Positions 1 to 12,871 of a stretch of DNA of 64,000 bases are shown here, one piece after another. Numbering within the stretch: position 1 is the stretch's first letter; the number at the start of each line of letters is the position of its first letter. A model generated the notes under the pieces. The model was not told where the DNA came from. It searched no databases and was given only the letters and a program-made list of their open reading frames with translations. Source of the DNA: Hysterangium stoloniferum (taxonomy: Eukaryota; Basidiomycota; Agaricomycetes; Hysterangiales; Hysterangiaceae); contig WHVD01000062.1 in the NCBI GenBank assembly GCA_015178975.1, positions 124,001 to 188,000 of the forward strand, written 5' to 3'. The translations under genes and the position numbers were made by a program.

Positions 1-1541
1 GCCCCTGGAGAGCTTACAGCTACTCCCCCGCAGAAGAACGCAGTCAAAGGAACAGAAGGCATGCATCGAAGTAATTCGTGGCTCTCTTTTTTGTAATTTA
101 GCTCTAACATGGCTTTCTTAGACGACATGTCTATGACTGACCCGACTGGCAGTGTTATAAAGCCGCCCCCAATCCATGGCGATTGGGTTCTTTTTCATCC
201 TGTGTAAATACTTTCCTATCCTATCTTCCGCTGTCATTACTGAGCTACGAACCATGTCCTAGTTACACTGCAGACGAACTTAAGGCCGTCAAGGTTTTAC
301 ATCACGATGCTAAAACGTGGTCCGACAAGTTTGCATTGCTCTTTGTGAAAACTCTAAGGTATCGATTGCCTATAATCATTGTGAAATTGCAGTTCACAAT
401 TTGGGTTGTCTTTCTTCAGGACAGGATTTGATTTAGTCTCTCGTTATAAACACAAACCCGTACCTGAGAGCGCGAAACATATGAATTTGGACCAGTTGAG
501 GAAGGCGGGTTATATTATGGACGAGAAGCAGTGGCTTCTTCGAATCTTATTCCTTGAAACTGTGGCAGGTGTTCCAGGCATGGTGAGCTAGAAGCAAGTA
601 TCGGCGGCATTTCCTTGACTGTTACTTTAGGTTGGTGCTATGGTCAGACATCTCATGTCTCTGCGTCTCATGGTGAGCGATCACGAGCTGTAGTGCACTC
701 TGTTCTCATTCCCTGCAAGAAACGTGATGCTGGGTGGATCCACACATTGTTAGAGGAAGCAGAAAACGAAAGACTTCACTTAATGACCTTTATGACACTC
801 AAAAAACCGACCATATGGTTCCGGGCCATGGTACTCGGCGCACAGGGCGTGTTCTTCAACGCTTTCTTTCTTTCATATTTGATTTCTCCAAAGTCAGCAT
901 TTCGTTGCATTGTCTAATCCATTGGTTGATGGAATTGCCTAGGACATGTCATCGCTTCGTCGGTTTTTTAGAAGAGGAAGCTGTTATAACATAGTGCGTA
1001 TGTGGTTATTCATTCGGTTTTATAGCTCAAGTCTGCGTTAGCTCTCGCGTTATTGAGGAAATTGAAGCCGGTCGTATACCTGAGTGGTGAGTTGTAAGAC
1101 ACTGGAGGCTAGCTGCGTCCCACCTTCATACATTATAGGACTAATTTAGATGCGCCTTCCATCGCCAAGGATTACTGGCGCATGAAACCTGATGCAAAGC
1201 TGATTGACGTCATGTATGCCGTGCGTTCGGACGAATCAACCCATAGGTACGATGACTCGACCGAGCTTTGGCTCATATCTGACAAGCGGTGCTCCAGATT
1301 TGTCAATCATACGCTTGCAAACCTCGACGTTAAAAACGATGTCAATCCATTCGCTATTCGAGAGCCCAACATGTTCGTCAAAGGCGTGAACACTGGGTAT
1401 GATCTAATACTCTGTTGCATTCAGAGCATTCGGAACTTACTATTGTTTTCCAGATTTACTAGAGAGGAAAGTGAAAAGTATGTGCATGAGTCTCGTAATA
1501 TTGTGGAGACCGAGTCGACGAAAGAGCCAAGGAGTAGCTAG
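1..1541 (+). CDS. AOX1: Alternative oxidase, 5' end outside window
   Basis: Mitochondrial inner-membrane ubiquinol oxidase that passes electrons straight to oxygen, bypassing complexes III and IV. The spliced reading shows the family signature in order: [51 protein letters not shown], then the di-iron ligand motifs [14 protein letters not shown] (about 752-800), [10 protein letters not shown] (about 967) and RSDESTHR (about 1215). The C terminus is NMFVKG followed by [13 protein letters not shown], with a stop at 1539-1541. Introns I could place by frame: 204-262, 359-419, 582 to about 632, about 671-720, 1397-1453 and several more of similar size; all are GT-AG. The first exon edge near 70-101 is uncertain because the implied intron would be only about 31 bp. 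The targeting peptide lies largely upstream of the window. The Spo71-like gene starts 295 bp downstream on the same strand. Identification is firm; exact exon edges are inferred. Confidence 0.95.
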
Positions 1542-1835
1542 GAGTCTTCATGGATACTGTCTTCAAAAATATTCCCTTGATACCGATTTCTTGTTTTGCT
1601 TTTTGGACACCCCATCTCCATGTATCATTAACATTTTTGTATTATTTGCGCGTATGTTATTTATCATTTTCCAAATGACCGTTGTGTCTCTGGAATATTA
1701 CTAACAGATCATATAATATCCTTTAGGATCACGTGCGACCTGGTGGTTACGTCATTACTTCGTCGATCGCATGAAAACCAGTGGAGTTTGATCGCCTTCA
1801 TTGGCGTTCCTTAACGCTCATATCTGTGATTTGAC

Positions 1836-4800
1836 ATGTTCGGTGTCAATATAAGATCATCTGGGACAACAGAGAATGTAATATACACTTCCATGCAGCC
1901 AATAACTACAACCGTGCCCCCCTCCCCAGCGATAATTGTTCAGGACGATGATCATCCACAATTCCCAGACCGTTACTTTATTGGACCCATGCCTACTTTG
2001 GCGGCGAAGCGTACTATTGAAGAAGCGAAGGCTTCAGATGTGAGGCAACACTGGTGGCTAGGAGTGAAACGCGACGCTGAGGAGGCTGACGACGACGACA
2101 ATCTTTTAGATGAGAGTGACGTCCTAGAGAGGGATGCATTCAGGTATTTTATTCACGAAGGCGGTAGAGAGGAAGATTGGGGATCACAAGATCGTCTACG
2201 TAGGAGGTGTGTCTTATGGTATCGTGCAGGATAACTTCTTGATTGACGCTACTTCGTACGGAGTGTCAAGCGAGAAATACTTCACAAGTGGCGTCAAAGC
2301 GGTTGGTCGTCGCTAAAACATGGCAAGAACGGTCAAAAAGAGCCCAGGAAGTGGGTTGGACAGAGCTTTAAGATAGGAGAGGATTTCTTAGGAGTTCCCA
2401 TAAAGACTGGTATACCTGTTACCCCTTCTCAGCGTTCGTACCATAAATCGCCTTCTGAATTACCTGTTTCCCAACATCAGCCGCCTGAAGGTGACTCTGG
2501 AGCGCCATCGATACCAATAACCTCCCAGCGCTACCTTGCAACCCTCGAAGTTCCATCTGAGGCACGTTCAGTAACTTCAGTTTCCTCAAGCGGTCCAGAT
2601 AACCGCAATTCGGGATCACACGGCTCAGAAGTTGCTCTTATTCCTTCGTCCGAACCTCCAGCAGCCAACAATGTATTTCCGTCACCACTTTCTCCAGGCA
2701 GGTCCTCGGTAACCCTTCAAAAGGTGAATGCAGAAAGTGCGGGAAGTCGTCGTCTTAAAGCAAGCGCGACGAGTGAAACCCTGCTTCCGCCCTCCGTACC
2801 TTTGCGTTCGGCCGTAAATCAAGTTGAAAGTGCTCCTGCAGTCGGCAAATCCGTCCAGTTTGCCAATCTTCCGCAAGAGCAGTTGGAGACTACCCCCCCA
2901 TCAGAAGTGTTAGCTCGATCAGCTGCTGACGCACCTGGTACTAGTGCGGCAGCAGCCGAAGTTCAAATCCCTGGGCATATGAATGGTAGACCCGACGTTC
3001 CTTTGCCCTTTGGGGAGGTAGTCCGTCGGGGTAGGTTGTTCATACTATTCACTTGCTTTGACTTTCTGATCCTGTTTTGTAATTCTTAGAACGGATGCTA
3101 GTACGCAGATGTAATAGCCGGATTGGTACTGTTGGAAAGCATTTCAGTGAAGAGGAAGCCGCAAAATTACGTGACTTGCGTAGCTATGATTGGAAAGAGT
3201 TTTTAGTTGTGTGGCGTGGAACTAGGATTGAACTCTATGAGGATTATGTGAGCCATTCATTGTTCTCGATTGGAAGTCGTGACTCAAAGATGATATAGAC
3301 AATTCCGGGCAAAGAAAAGCTCTTGGGCCATAAATGTTTAACATGCGCTATTCCTTTACAAAAACCTGATACCAATATATCTTTATATTCATTCGTCGAT
3401 TTTACTTTTTGCCTCACTTGTACGATGCTTCATGTGCCGAAAGGCAGAGGTCGGACCACTTCAAATCTTGGCGATAGGATTCACTCCCGCCGCATGTCTG
3501 GAACAGACATTTTTATCTTCAAAGCAAAAACACGAACGTCGGGAATTGATTGGATGTGGGAGCTATGGTTTGTATATTCTGTTGGACATCAGTTTTTCTG
3601 CAGCTAAACATGCTTTTTTCACTAAGGCGGCAACTTGGGAACGTGGTCCCGAATAGCATTGAAGTTCATTGTCCTGTCACGGAATCACGCGTCGACCTAC
3701 AAGTTCCGGAGCACGATGCGACTGGCAGGGAAGGATATAAAGTGTTTACCAGGGAGAATGTTATCAGTACATGCCGCGCATCACTTGCCAATTTACCTTC
3801 TTGGAAATATCTCATCGACCCGAAATTAGAAAAGGGTTTACATCTGCAGCTGTGCTGGCGCAAGGAAACGATGCTTGACTGGATCCGTTGGGAGACTAGT
3901 ATTGATGGCACTGAAAGAGGGTGGGCTGTCGTTTATGGCTTGTGCCTTGGAAGAGTATATTTTCCACACATTTTTTGGTATTGAACGCTGAAAGATTTGC
4001 AGCCACGGGAAGTTACGCATTTGGAGCTCAGAGTCGGAGAGCATCGCCCAACGTCGTCCAAGCTTAATGATGGGACTAAATTACGGGAACCACAGGCTGT
4101 CGAAGGTTATCTTTATCGAATTAAACCGAAGAGTCATAATCGCGTTCACATTTATTTATCCACCCATTCCGGCTGCCTATTCTCGATATATCACTCTCGT
4201 GCTCACCCACCACAGCCTCCTCTACCCTGGCAAGAGTCGAAGCTGGAAAATAATGATGAGGGAGTAGATGACTTATCTCTCCTCAGGGATCATGAGATAC
4301 GAAGGGGTATGTATCTTCTTCTTTGACAATCATTCATATTTCTCATGTCTAGCAGGGGCACAGCAAGTGTTGCAGGCGGAGGCATTTATCGATCTAAGGA
4401 GCATCATTGCCGTTCGAAGGGCATTCCAACACAAAATACCTCGATATGACGAGATCACATCCCAAGTGATAGTCGATGCTGGACTTCAAAGGAACGCTGA
4501 TATCATGTCTGCAGACGAGGAAGACGAAGGCGGTGATGAAGCTTTGTCGTATCATGCGGACAAAGCTAGTCTACGTGTTCGTCGGTCATTTGAGTTGTTG
4601 ATGAAGACAGGGGGTGTTGTGCGGTTTGAAGTAAGCCATGCCCTTCATCTGTTACTATTGTTAGCTGATTATGTCGTTGTAGACATATTCGTGTGCCGTA
4701 GCCAAAGAGTGGGTGGAACGTCTGGATGGCTTAGTAAAGTATTGGGCGTGTCGACACCGTATAGACGCGTCCCAGGAGATGGAGATTCTTCGTGCCACCG

Positions 4801-5541
4801 GAGGTAGTCCAGGACATTTGATGGCACGTGTTAGCGATCAAGTCGTCCCAAGGCGTCCACCTGACTACGACGAAGCTAGTCAAATGTTTCCTGCTTTCTG
4901 GAATTGGTGTGTCATGGATGAATGTCAGTCTGTGGTGCGCAACGGACGCCTATTTTTGAGAAGAGGGTTGCGAGGACAATACAGGTGAGAATCTCTGATT
5001 GTAATTATGTTATGTTACTCACTTGTTTGTCAGACTAATGCAACTAATCCTCTTGCCTGGTCATCTTATTCAGTTCCATATAGAGTCTGGCAGCGTGTCT
5101 CATCATCTGAGATCGAGAACTATCAGCCTCCTGGATGCCTATGTCTGTTCAGGTCATTACGCAACGCAGTCTCTGTCTGTGGATGAGTTTTCAACAACTC
5201 AGCCACCTTTACCCCGACGGTTTCAGGATGGTCTCGAAATTAAGGATTACGAACTGGACACTATGTTTTTGATATGGTGGGTTATGATGATTTATTTTTC
5301 AGGCTTATTTCTAATGAACTATAGGTACCGTCCGCACAGCATCGGGAAGACCAACACCGACTCTTCTGGTCCGCCAGTTCTGACACTCAACGCGAAACAT
5401 AAAATTCTGGTTCTGAAGGCTCGCAGTAAGCTGGAACGTGACGCCTGGTGCTGGGCTTTAAATGCTGTTATTGAACGATTGGCACGGAAGACTCGAGATC
5501 GAGAAACAAAAGGACGAGATGGGGGACTAGTAAACTTATGA
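1836..5541 (+). CDS. Spo71/Mug56-like PH-domain protein
   Basis: Large intron-rich gene resembling fungal sporulation protein Spo71 (S. pombe Mug56), which acts at the prospore membrane during spore-wall formation. Seen in the spliced frames: an acidic N terminus starting MFGVNIRSS at 1836; a block reading HKWRQSGWSS then RKWVGQSFKIGEDFLGV (about 2285-2400), which matches the Spo71 N-terminal domain; a long Ser/Pro-rich linker (2400-3050); ERMLVRRCNSR with SYDWKEFLVVWRG (about 3090-3230); GYKVFTRENV and LQLCWRKETMLDWI (about 3740-3890); a PH domain opening VEGYLYRIKPKS (about 4100); and a second PH-type C-terminal helix RDAWCWALNAVIERL (about 5435). The stop is at 5539-5541, 241 bp before the DDHD gene. 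The start is the first ATG of the first long exon; an upstream exon is possible. In a mushroom, a role in spores is inference from the yeast family. Confidence 0.7.
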
Positions 5542-5782
5542 ACTAACGAATTTGGGACTATTTTGGAGATATGCTTAATTATTTTGAATTCAATAATTAT
5601 TTAGTAATATGTAACACAATCGGATAGACCCCTTTAACCAGACTCGATGACGTCACAAAACAGGCATTAACCCGCAGTTGGATGCGCACGTTCCGAGTCA
5701 CACTTAAGCCCCTCTTGCAACCAATTGAACAAGTAAATATCTCCCAAGTAATCTCAATAATCACCTGTAGTCGACGTGCTTC

Positions 5783-8700
5783 ATGGATTCTGATATCGCC
5801 AAAACTTCTGAGGAAAAGCCTTTGCCACCCTCAATCACAATTCGATGGGTCAGACCCACTACGAGCACCCCACATCTTCAACTTCCAACAGCCCCAGTTT
5901 CGGTATCAAATGTGGACACCTGGATAGCTTTATCAGAAGAAGAGTCTGCGCTATGCGAGGAAGCCTGGGGCGCCTTATCAGACGAGCAACGAGCGGCAGC
6001 ATTTGCTAAGAATGGATGTGCAAGCCCTATCAAGTCTCAAGGCATAGAACCCGATGAACCCGAAGATGTAGATGATCTTGTTGGTGTCAGTATTCATGAG
6101 GATCGATTATTTGAAGTGGATGTTAAGTCAATGGAGGTGAGTAGATCCGGTGGTCACGAATGCGACAGTCATGTTGATCGGGTATCGAATTAGCTACGGC
6201 CGATTTATTGGAGGATAAATGGCCCTCAGATCAAAGTGAGGCGTGCTACGTGGATGTACGACGAGGTGAGTTGATATTGGCCCTTCATTAGCTATGCATT
6301 TCAACGACTTTGACTTTGTAGACCAAGCCTGTTTCCAAACATATATGTGACCAACTAGACGCAGCATATCAGTGAGCGGATATCCTGTACACAATTACTG
6401 TCAACGATTTTACGATTCTTTAGATCCATTCAACCTTGGCAGGTGACGTTTTATGCTCTAAGTTTATTGTGTCTGCTGCAATTTCCGTTCGCAGCCAAGT
6501 TACCAACTTGAAATTGCTTCCGCTACGAAGATAGGGGTGGATGCATATGAGAAGCTCAAGTATCCTATAACGCCTGCTCCTAGCACCGCACGTAGTCCCG
6601 CAGGACTTAAGCAAGGTGCTACGCCGCCAGAGCCCTCTTCCCCGATGTTCGTGATTTTTGAAGATGCCTTCACCGCAAAGTTGACCTCGTAAGAAATTGT
6701 CTGATTTGCTATTTTTATATATCTTTTTCTGACCTATATATCTCCTACATACAGAGGCAGCTTAAATAGCCGATTTTCAAATCCCTTTTATTCTTTAACA
6801 CGCCGGCCTACCAAAGCAAATGAACTTCCTTTTTCAGGGTTAACAGTATATTATGGTTATGATAATGCCCTCGCTGCACGTACACCTCCGAAAACAGCTT
6901 CCCCTGAGCCCTTCGCAGCAATGGAGAAGGAGGAGGCTACAGCTTTAACGAATACTTTGGGCATTTCGCCCGATGGCAGCTTGAAAAATGCAGAAACTAA
7001 TAACAAAGCGCCATCCGCATCTCACATAGGTGATGGTAGTACGAGGCGAGTCACGGATTTGGTGCTAGTCGTTCATGGGATCGGCCAAGGGGTATGTGGA
7101 GCTCTATATATATCATGTGAGACATTAACGTGTGCTCTGTCGCAGCTTGCATCTCAATATGAAAGCTGGTCGTTTCTTTATGCCGTCAATCTCTTTCGAC
7201 AGATAGCAAAGTCGGTCCGTTTCGATACTTGTCTCAATGACCTTTTAAAATAATATGTATCCAGGAAGCAATCTGGATTACCAGCCCTCGCGTCCATTTT
7301 GCGTGAGAAGCAGGTACAATTTCTTCCTGTTCAATGGCGTGCACCATTGAAACTGGGAGACGAAGAAGAGCGAAATAGACAACGTGAAGGGCTAGACAAT
7401 TCATTCACAATCTCTGGTACATATGATTCCGAATGGTGGTAATTAATTCGATTTAATCTTAACGTGGTGTCGCAGATATAACCCCGAAGAAGAGCATTCC
7501 GTAAGCAATTGAGCACCTAATTTGGAGATTATCCTTATAATCAACTAATACACCACATCATAGAGCTATTCGTGAACTTACTAATAATGTACTCATAGAC
7601 ATACCGTATTTTATGAGTCACCATCAAAGTGCGATGATCGAATCTGTGCGTTACCCCTTCCAAAATCTCCCAGACACAACTGACAATACTTTTAGGTCTG
7701 CGTGCAAGCGTACGCACTTCTTCCCTTTAATTAAGGGTGTAACTAATAATCAATACAGGAATCGAATCTATCGTTTATGGTGTGCACGGAATCCAGGTAA
7801 ATAGCAAGTTATGAGTGGTGTACACTACTTTAACGAACATCAATGAACTGCGAAAGGGTTTGACAGACAAGGACGTGTCCACCTTCTTGGGCACTCGTTA
7901 GGATCTATATTATCAGCATACGTGCTATCCAAGCAGCCAACATTTCAGCCTGCACTATCCAACCTCGATCCGGAATTCATCAAGAGCTGCCGAAGCCAGT
8001 TCTTATTCAACACGAGGTACATATTCATTTCTCACACATTCCACTAATTATACCATGGATTGATTGTATGTTAAGCACCTTGTTCAATGTCGGAAGTCCT
8101 CTTCCTGTCTTCGTGCATTTGAATCATGCCCAGATCATTGCTCGGAAGGTTTGTGCTTACATTACATGCGAACATGGCACCCATTATAATGAAATAGGGT
8201 CGAGCCAGGACAAAGGACTCACCTAACGATGAGGCGGTAAGCAGCCGTTCCTTTCGTTTGTCTGCCGATATCAGTGAATTTTATCCAATCTTACAGTTAG
8301 ACCGCCAAGGGGTTTTTGGTTGTTTTGCTGTGAATGATAATTTTATTATGTGGGAATCTGTTACATTGTTGATTCTTTATAGGTTGATTCAGTTTATAAC
8401 ATTCTTCATCCAAGCGATCCAATTGCGTAATTTTTTTACTTTCTATCTCACTAACTGGAAATCTGATATCTTCCTGCGGTAGATATTTGCTAAACCCCTG
8501 TGTCGATGCCCAGTACGTCAACCCAACGTACCAATCTCATTTAGCCTACACTCATCTCACTTCCTTAGAACTGCGAAAAACAAACCTCCCTCCATTGTTC
8601 CAAGCTTTACCCCCAGTGTCATGTCAGACATTTCACATCACTTCTCCCGTATTTGGGAGGACGTCATGCCAAGGTCATTTGTACCATCGCCCGCCGGGTC

Positions 8701-9220
8701 AAGAACAGACTGTCTTAGCCGTCCTGGTGCTGCCAAAAGTCCAACTACATTTGAACTGAAGGGGCATAATGAAGTGTTGGAGGGGTCGCGAGCAGAGCGT
8801 AGGCATGTCCTCTTGGTAATGAAGCTACTTACAAGCACAACCATTAATTTCGCGTTGCTTTACTCTCAGATTTGCGGCGCTTAATCCTCATGGCACGCTC
8901 GACTTCCAACTCGCGTCAGAAGGAAGCATCAGCGAGTACGTTGGTGAGTACTCCTATTTTTGTGCCGCTTCAATTTGCCGATGATTTCTCTTATAGACAT
9001 GATTACAGTAAGATGTTAATCCATGTCTTTATTTAAAACCGACTCATTGTATTGTGTAGGCGCATTCATCCTACTGGCAAGATCCTAACCTCGTATGTAT
9101 TTTTTGTAAAAACAAAATGTAGTGCTAAATCTCCGTTAGGCTGCCTTTGTTCTCGTTGAGTTATTTGCCAACCAGCAGGATTTAGCTCGCACAGGTCTGG
9201 TTCCTGCGTCGAATTTTTAG
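5783..9220 (+). CDS. DDHD-domain phospholipase A1 (PA-PLA1 / yeast Ddl1 type)
   Basis: Intracellular phospholipase A1 family acting on phosphatidic acid and other phospholipids. Starting at MDSDIAKTSEEKP (5783), the spliced product shows RPIYWRINGPQIKVRRATWMYD (positions 6195-6268), the family's N-terminal block, then TVYYGYDNALAARTP (about 6845), LVLVVHGIGQG (about 7060-7090), the nucleophile elbow LLGHSLGSILSAYV (about 7880-7925), STLFNVGSPLPVFVHL (about 8075-8125), and the DDHD core with NILHPSDPIAY and LLNPCVDAQYVNP (about 8400-8525). The serine of GHSLG and the Asp/His residues of the DDHD core are present. The C terminus, AAFVLVELFANQQ, ends in a stop at 9218-9220. There are about 15 short introns. 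Cdc37 begins about 400 bp downstream on the same strand. Family assignment is confident; the substrate is inferred from the family. Confidence 0.88.
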
Positions 9221-9627
9221 TCTCTCCGTACTGTCCTCTTTTTTCTTTCTTCAAATTAGAAATATAGACATTGGTATCTTTTTTAATTATCTGCGAGCTT
9301 GAGCTTGTGGACAAGGCGGGACGCGATAATTTGTCTCGTAATTTGACACCGATCTCCTTGAAACCTGTCATCAGACAAATTCTCGTATTTATGATGTTTT
9401 GAAGCTCGCTGCAGCGTCACAGTTTGCCAATTAGTCGATTACCAACTTGGACCATCAGCCGAGCGTATTTGAGCTTCCAGTGCGGTACTTCTGTGATACT
9501 ATGTACACAAATATTAAATTGCTCTGGGGTTTTCCGAAGATTTTTGGCAGTGTCCCAGGGTGCGGCTGTGACGGCGCGTGTTAACTCTTTCTTGAAACTT
9601 CCATTCGCCACTCTTCTAGCTACCACC

Positions 9628-11312
9628 ATGCCTCTCAACTACTCCAAGTGGGATCAGCTTGAGGTAACATTGCATTGGACTATCATGTAGGATCACAAAC
9701 TTAGACTGGATAGCTTTCAGATGATTCGGACATCGAGGGACACCCCAATGTGGACAAGAAATCGTTGATCAGGTGGATATCATTAACACTTATCCTTTAG
9801 TTATCTCGTTGATATTTTACATCAGGTGGAAGCAACGAGACATACATGAGAAACGAAAGGCACGGAAGGCAAATATCGCCAATTTACGATATCAACTCGA
9901 AATCAACGGTGTGATGTGCGAACGATTGTCCAAAATTTTAGCGGATGTCAAGCTCGCAGGCCGATCTGCGTATAATGCAGCCCTTGAACGTCTCAAGACC
10001 GAACCCTCTTCGGACAAGCCACCGACCGGTGCGGATAACCAGCCGACTTACGACCAGATGATCGAGTCCGTCCTTTTGATTATTCGAGACGAAGTGAAAA
10101 GTCAGGATGTTGAGGATGGGATAAACATGGATGAAGCCCTGGTGGCTGCATTCCAGGCACATTTCGACCAACTGCAGGAAGCAGGAGTGAGGTTCGAGGC
10201 AGAACTAGAGCAGGAGGAGAGAGAGCAACAAAAGAAGATAACCAGCGAGGATTTATATGAAGGTTGGGACTCTAAAGTTGGTATCTATATCTTTCTGCTA
10301 GAAACGACTATTTAAGTATATGCATTTTCCAGTACGTCCCACCAAAACCCGAACCGGCACCGATTGTTCCCACAAGGAAGGTTACAAAGGAGGTACAGTT
10401 CGAGACGCTTAATCCCAAGGCTGCTTTGTCTTCGCAGGCTCCGGAAATTATCCCTGCTGAGCCCTCTGCGACCACTGACGACGACGAATCTCTTCCTGAA
10501 CTGACTCCCAACCTACGAGAGTTTTCTAAACTGAAGATCAAAGACTATGATAAGTCTTGGCAATTCATTCAAGAGCATCGGGACATATTTGTACCTGGGG
10601 CGACGGATGCATTACTTGTGGAAGCGTTTACAGCGGAGCGTCGAGGGGAGAAGAAATATGCGAAACAATGTATCCACCAGGGGTTGTTGTTGCAGTATTG
10701 TGATAAGCTGGGCAAGGATGGCGTCAACCTTTTCTTCAAGCGGTAAATGATGTAATTTATTGTTTTGATTTCTTTTCTGACCGCATAACTCCCAGAATGG
10801 CCGCGAACGAGAAACGGGTGCAGTACGTCTTTTTGAAAGATGTGGAAGACACCTATACCCATCTTGCGACTCGTGTCGCCGCCAACATCGCAGAGGAAGA
10901 GGCTAATCCTAACGGACGCGAGACTATTCAGCTAATGCAGGAAGATCCATTAAAACCTATTACCTTTGATGTTCCGGACGGCCCTCCACCCGAGGATATT
11001 CGACTCGAGGGCCCTGGAACAGAGACTTTGGACATCGAGGAAGTAAGGAGGGCACTGCAAGCGCGGTGGGATGTCTTCCAGTCGTTCAGCCCCAAGTTGC
11101 AGGAGGCGTTGAAGGTAGGAACGCTCGAAGCAGTGAACCCTGTACTGGCAGAAATGGATGTTATAGAGGCAGAAGAAGTCGTGAAACTTGTCGAGATGGC
11201 GGGCATCTTGAGCTTATCTGACGGCGGGAGAGTAAGAGACATGACAGGTGCTAATGTTGAAGAGGAAATTGTTGAAGAGGAAATTGTTGAAGAGGAAATG
11301 GATGAAGAATGA
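9628..11312 (+). CDS. CDC37: Hsp90 co-chaperone Cdc37
   Basis: Adaptor that loads protein kinases onto Hsp90 in the cytosol. Exons placed by frame are 9628-9663, 9714-9772, 9826-10276, 10333-10742 and 10796-11312, giving 490 residues, a normal fungal length. The N terminus, YSKWDQLE joined to LSDDSDIEGHPNVDKKS, is the near-invariant Cdc37 start. It includes the serine (SDDSD) that casein kinase 2 phosphorylates in other species and that is needed for kinase binding. WKQRDIHEKR follows, then a coiled-coil client-binding region. The middle part (PNLREFSKLKIKDYDKSWQFI, 10507-10569) is the Hsp90-binding domain. The tail is unusually acidic and repetitive: EEEIVEEEIVEEEMDEE from a 15-bp near-repeat at 11263-11310. 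The gene converges with the AAGAB-like gene; stop codons are 137 bp apart. Confidence 0.96.
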
Positions 11313-11449
11313 GTTACTTATACGTGTTGAAGATGCAGTTTCCTCTCTTTTTGCTTTTGCTATAGCTTTAATGTCCTTTTGTAGTACGAGTAACGGATGG
11401 GTTGTGAAATAATCAATGAAAGAAGAATTCTCTAGTGATGCGTCCCATT

Positions 11450-12725
11450 TTATTCATCTTTATCCTCAAAGGCATATACTATACTTAAAGCGACTTTTGC
11501 TGCAGCCCTGCGCCTTTCGTCCTCATCCTCGATACTCGCAATCTCCGTCTTCATTGTTTCCAAACCAGCCAACACACGAGAAAGGTCAAACGCGATCTCA
11601 GGGCCCCCGGCTGCAACAGGGTCCTCTTCTCTCCCCATCTGAAGTATACGCTCAGACATGGCGTGTACCTCTTCCTGTGACGGAATTCCTAGGTCATCCG
11701 GGGGCGGTGCTGAAACGAAATCACTGAAATTATCATCAAATCCAGAGACGACATTATTGTCCGACAATGGAGGTGCAGGAGGTTCTGACGGTGATGCAAG
11801 CACTTTGATGCCATCCCATGGGTCCACGTCATCATTTGCGCCGTCTTCGAGCCATTTCTCAAGTGCGGCCATCTCGCGTTCCTCGCGGCTCTGAATGTCT
11901 TTCTCGGCCTTGAGGAGCGAGTGGAGACCCTCGTCTTCAATGGAGGCGTGAACTATGCTGCGTGTTTTGGCAGTGCGTCTCGACGGCGCGTGTTGGACCA
12001 ATGACGGCCAGAGAATCGTGTTCAAAGCGTCGATGATGCGCGATAGGCCGGGAATACCTGGTGAAATGAAGTCTCAGCAGTGTAAGAAATATGGTAGGGA
12101 CAGTGAACAATGGGGATCTATATGCACCTTGCATATAATCGATATCATGATCTTCTTGAATTGTATTGGTATCTTGATGTCCATTGACGTATTCGAATCC
12201 ATGATCACGGAAGAAGGCCTCAAATGCGTCCTGGTCATGTGTAGAAAGTTCTGTCGTGGTGGAGTTCAAAGAGAGAGAAACTGCAAGGGAGACTTCAAAG
12301 TCGGCGTCAGATAGTTTTTTGGCTAGAGATGTGAATTCGGGTTTGAAAGACTACAGTAAAGGCCGGTGAGATAAGGCGAAGTACGAGGAGCAAGTATTAC
12401 TTCTGAAGGATCAAACACGAAAATGCAAGCAGGTACATGGGTGGCATGAGTGCCCATTATATCTTGGGTTTTTTCTAATGAAAAGTGGACTGGAGCGGTA
12501 TAATATTTGTTTGATATTATCCATGATATGTTTGATGCATCATCGTTCGACTTGGACTCTTTCAATATGGACTCTTTGGGAGCATCCGCTTTGGATACAG
12601 CAATAACTCCTGTGGAAGATTTAATACGTTATTTAAACTGTTTAGCTTCACGACATACGTTCAGCAAGATTTCTTCCCTGAGCGATAGAGGACGAGATGG
12701 TTAAAATACGACATGACGGTAACAT
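11450..12725 (-). CDS. Alpha/gamma-adaptin-binding protein p34 (AAGAB / Irc6) family
   Basis: Predicted assembly chaperone for clathrin adaptor complexes. The start is taken at 12725 because the first exon reads MLPSCRILTISSSIAQGRNLAER, the expected small-GTPase-like N terminus. After an intron come VIAVSKADAPKESILKE and NKYYTAPVHFSLEKTQDI (about 12590-12450), then ACIFVFDPSE; after another intron LSTHDQDAFEAFFRDHGFEYVNG (about 12245-12177) and IPGLSRIIDALNTILWPSL (from about 12057). The C-terminal part (11,950-11,450) has GFDDNFSDFVSAPPPDD and an acidic, Glu-rich helix ending YAFEDKDE. Four exons, all introns GT-AG. It converges with CDC37 and lies 146 bp from the F-box-like gene on the same strand. 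The family call rests on the block order and the FDDxF-type C-terminal motif; I could not run a profile search. Confidence 0.72.
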
Positions 12726-12871
12726 CGTAGTTTGTAAGCAAGCTTTATCTTATCTGCGATGAGATCTTCAACTAGCGCTGGTAGTCTATCATCGGCAGAA
12801 CTTGCACGGATATTGTAAGTTACATACAGACAGTACGATGTCTTGCAATAACGAAAGAGTGCCGCCTTTTC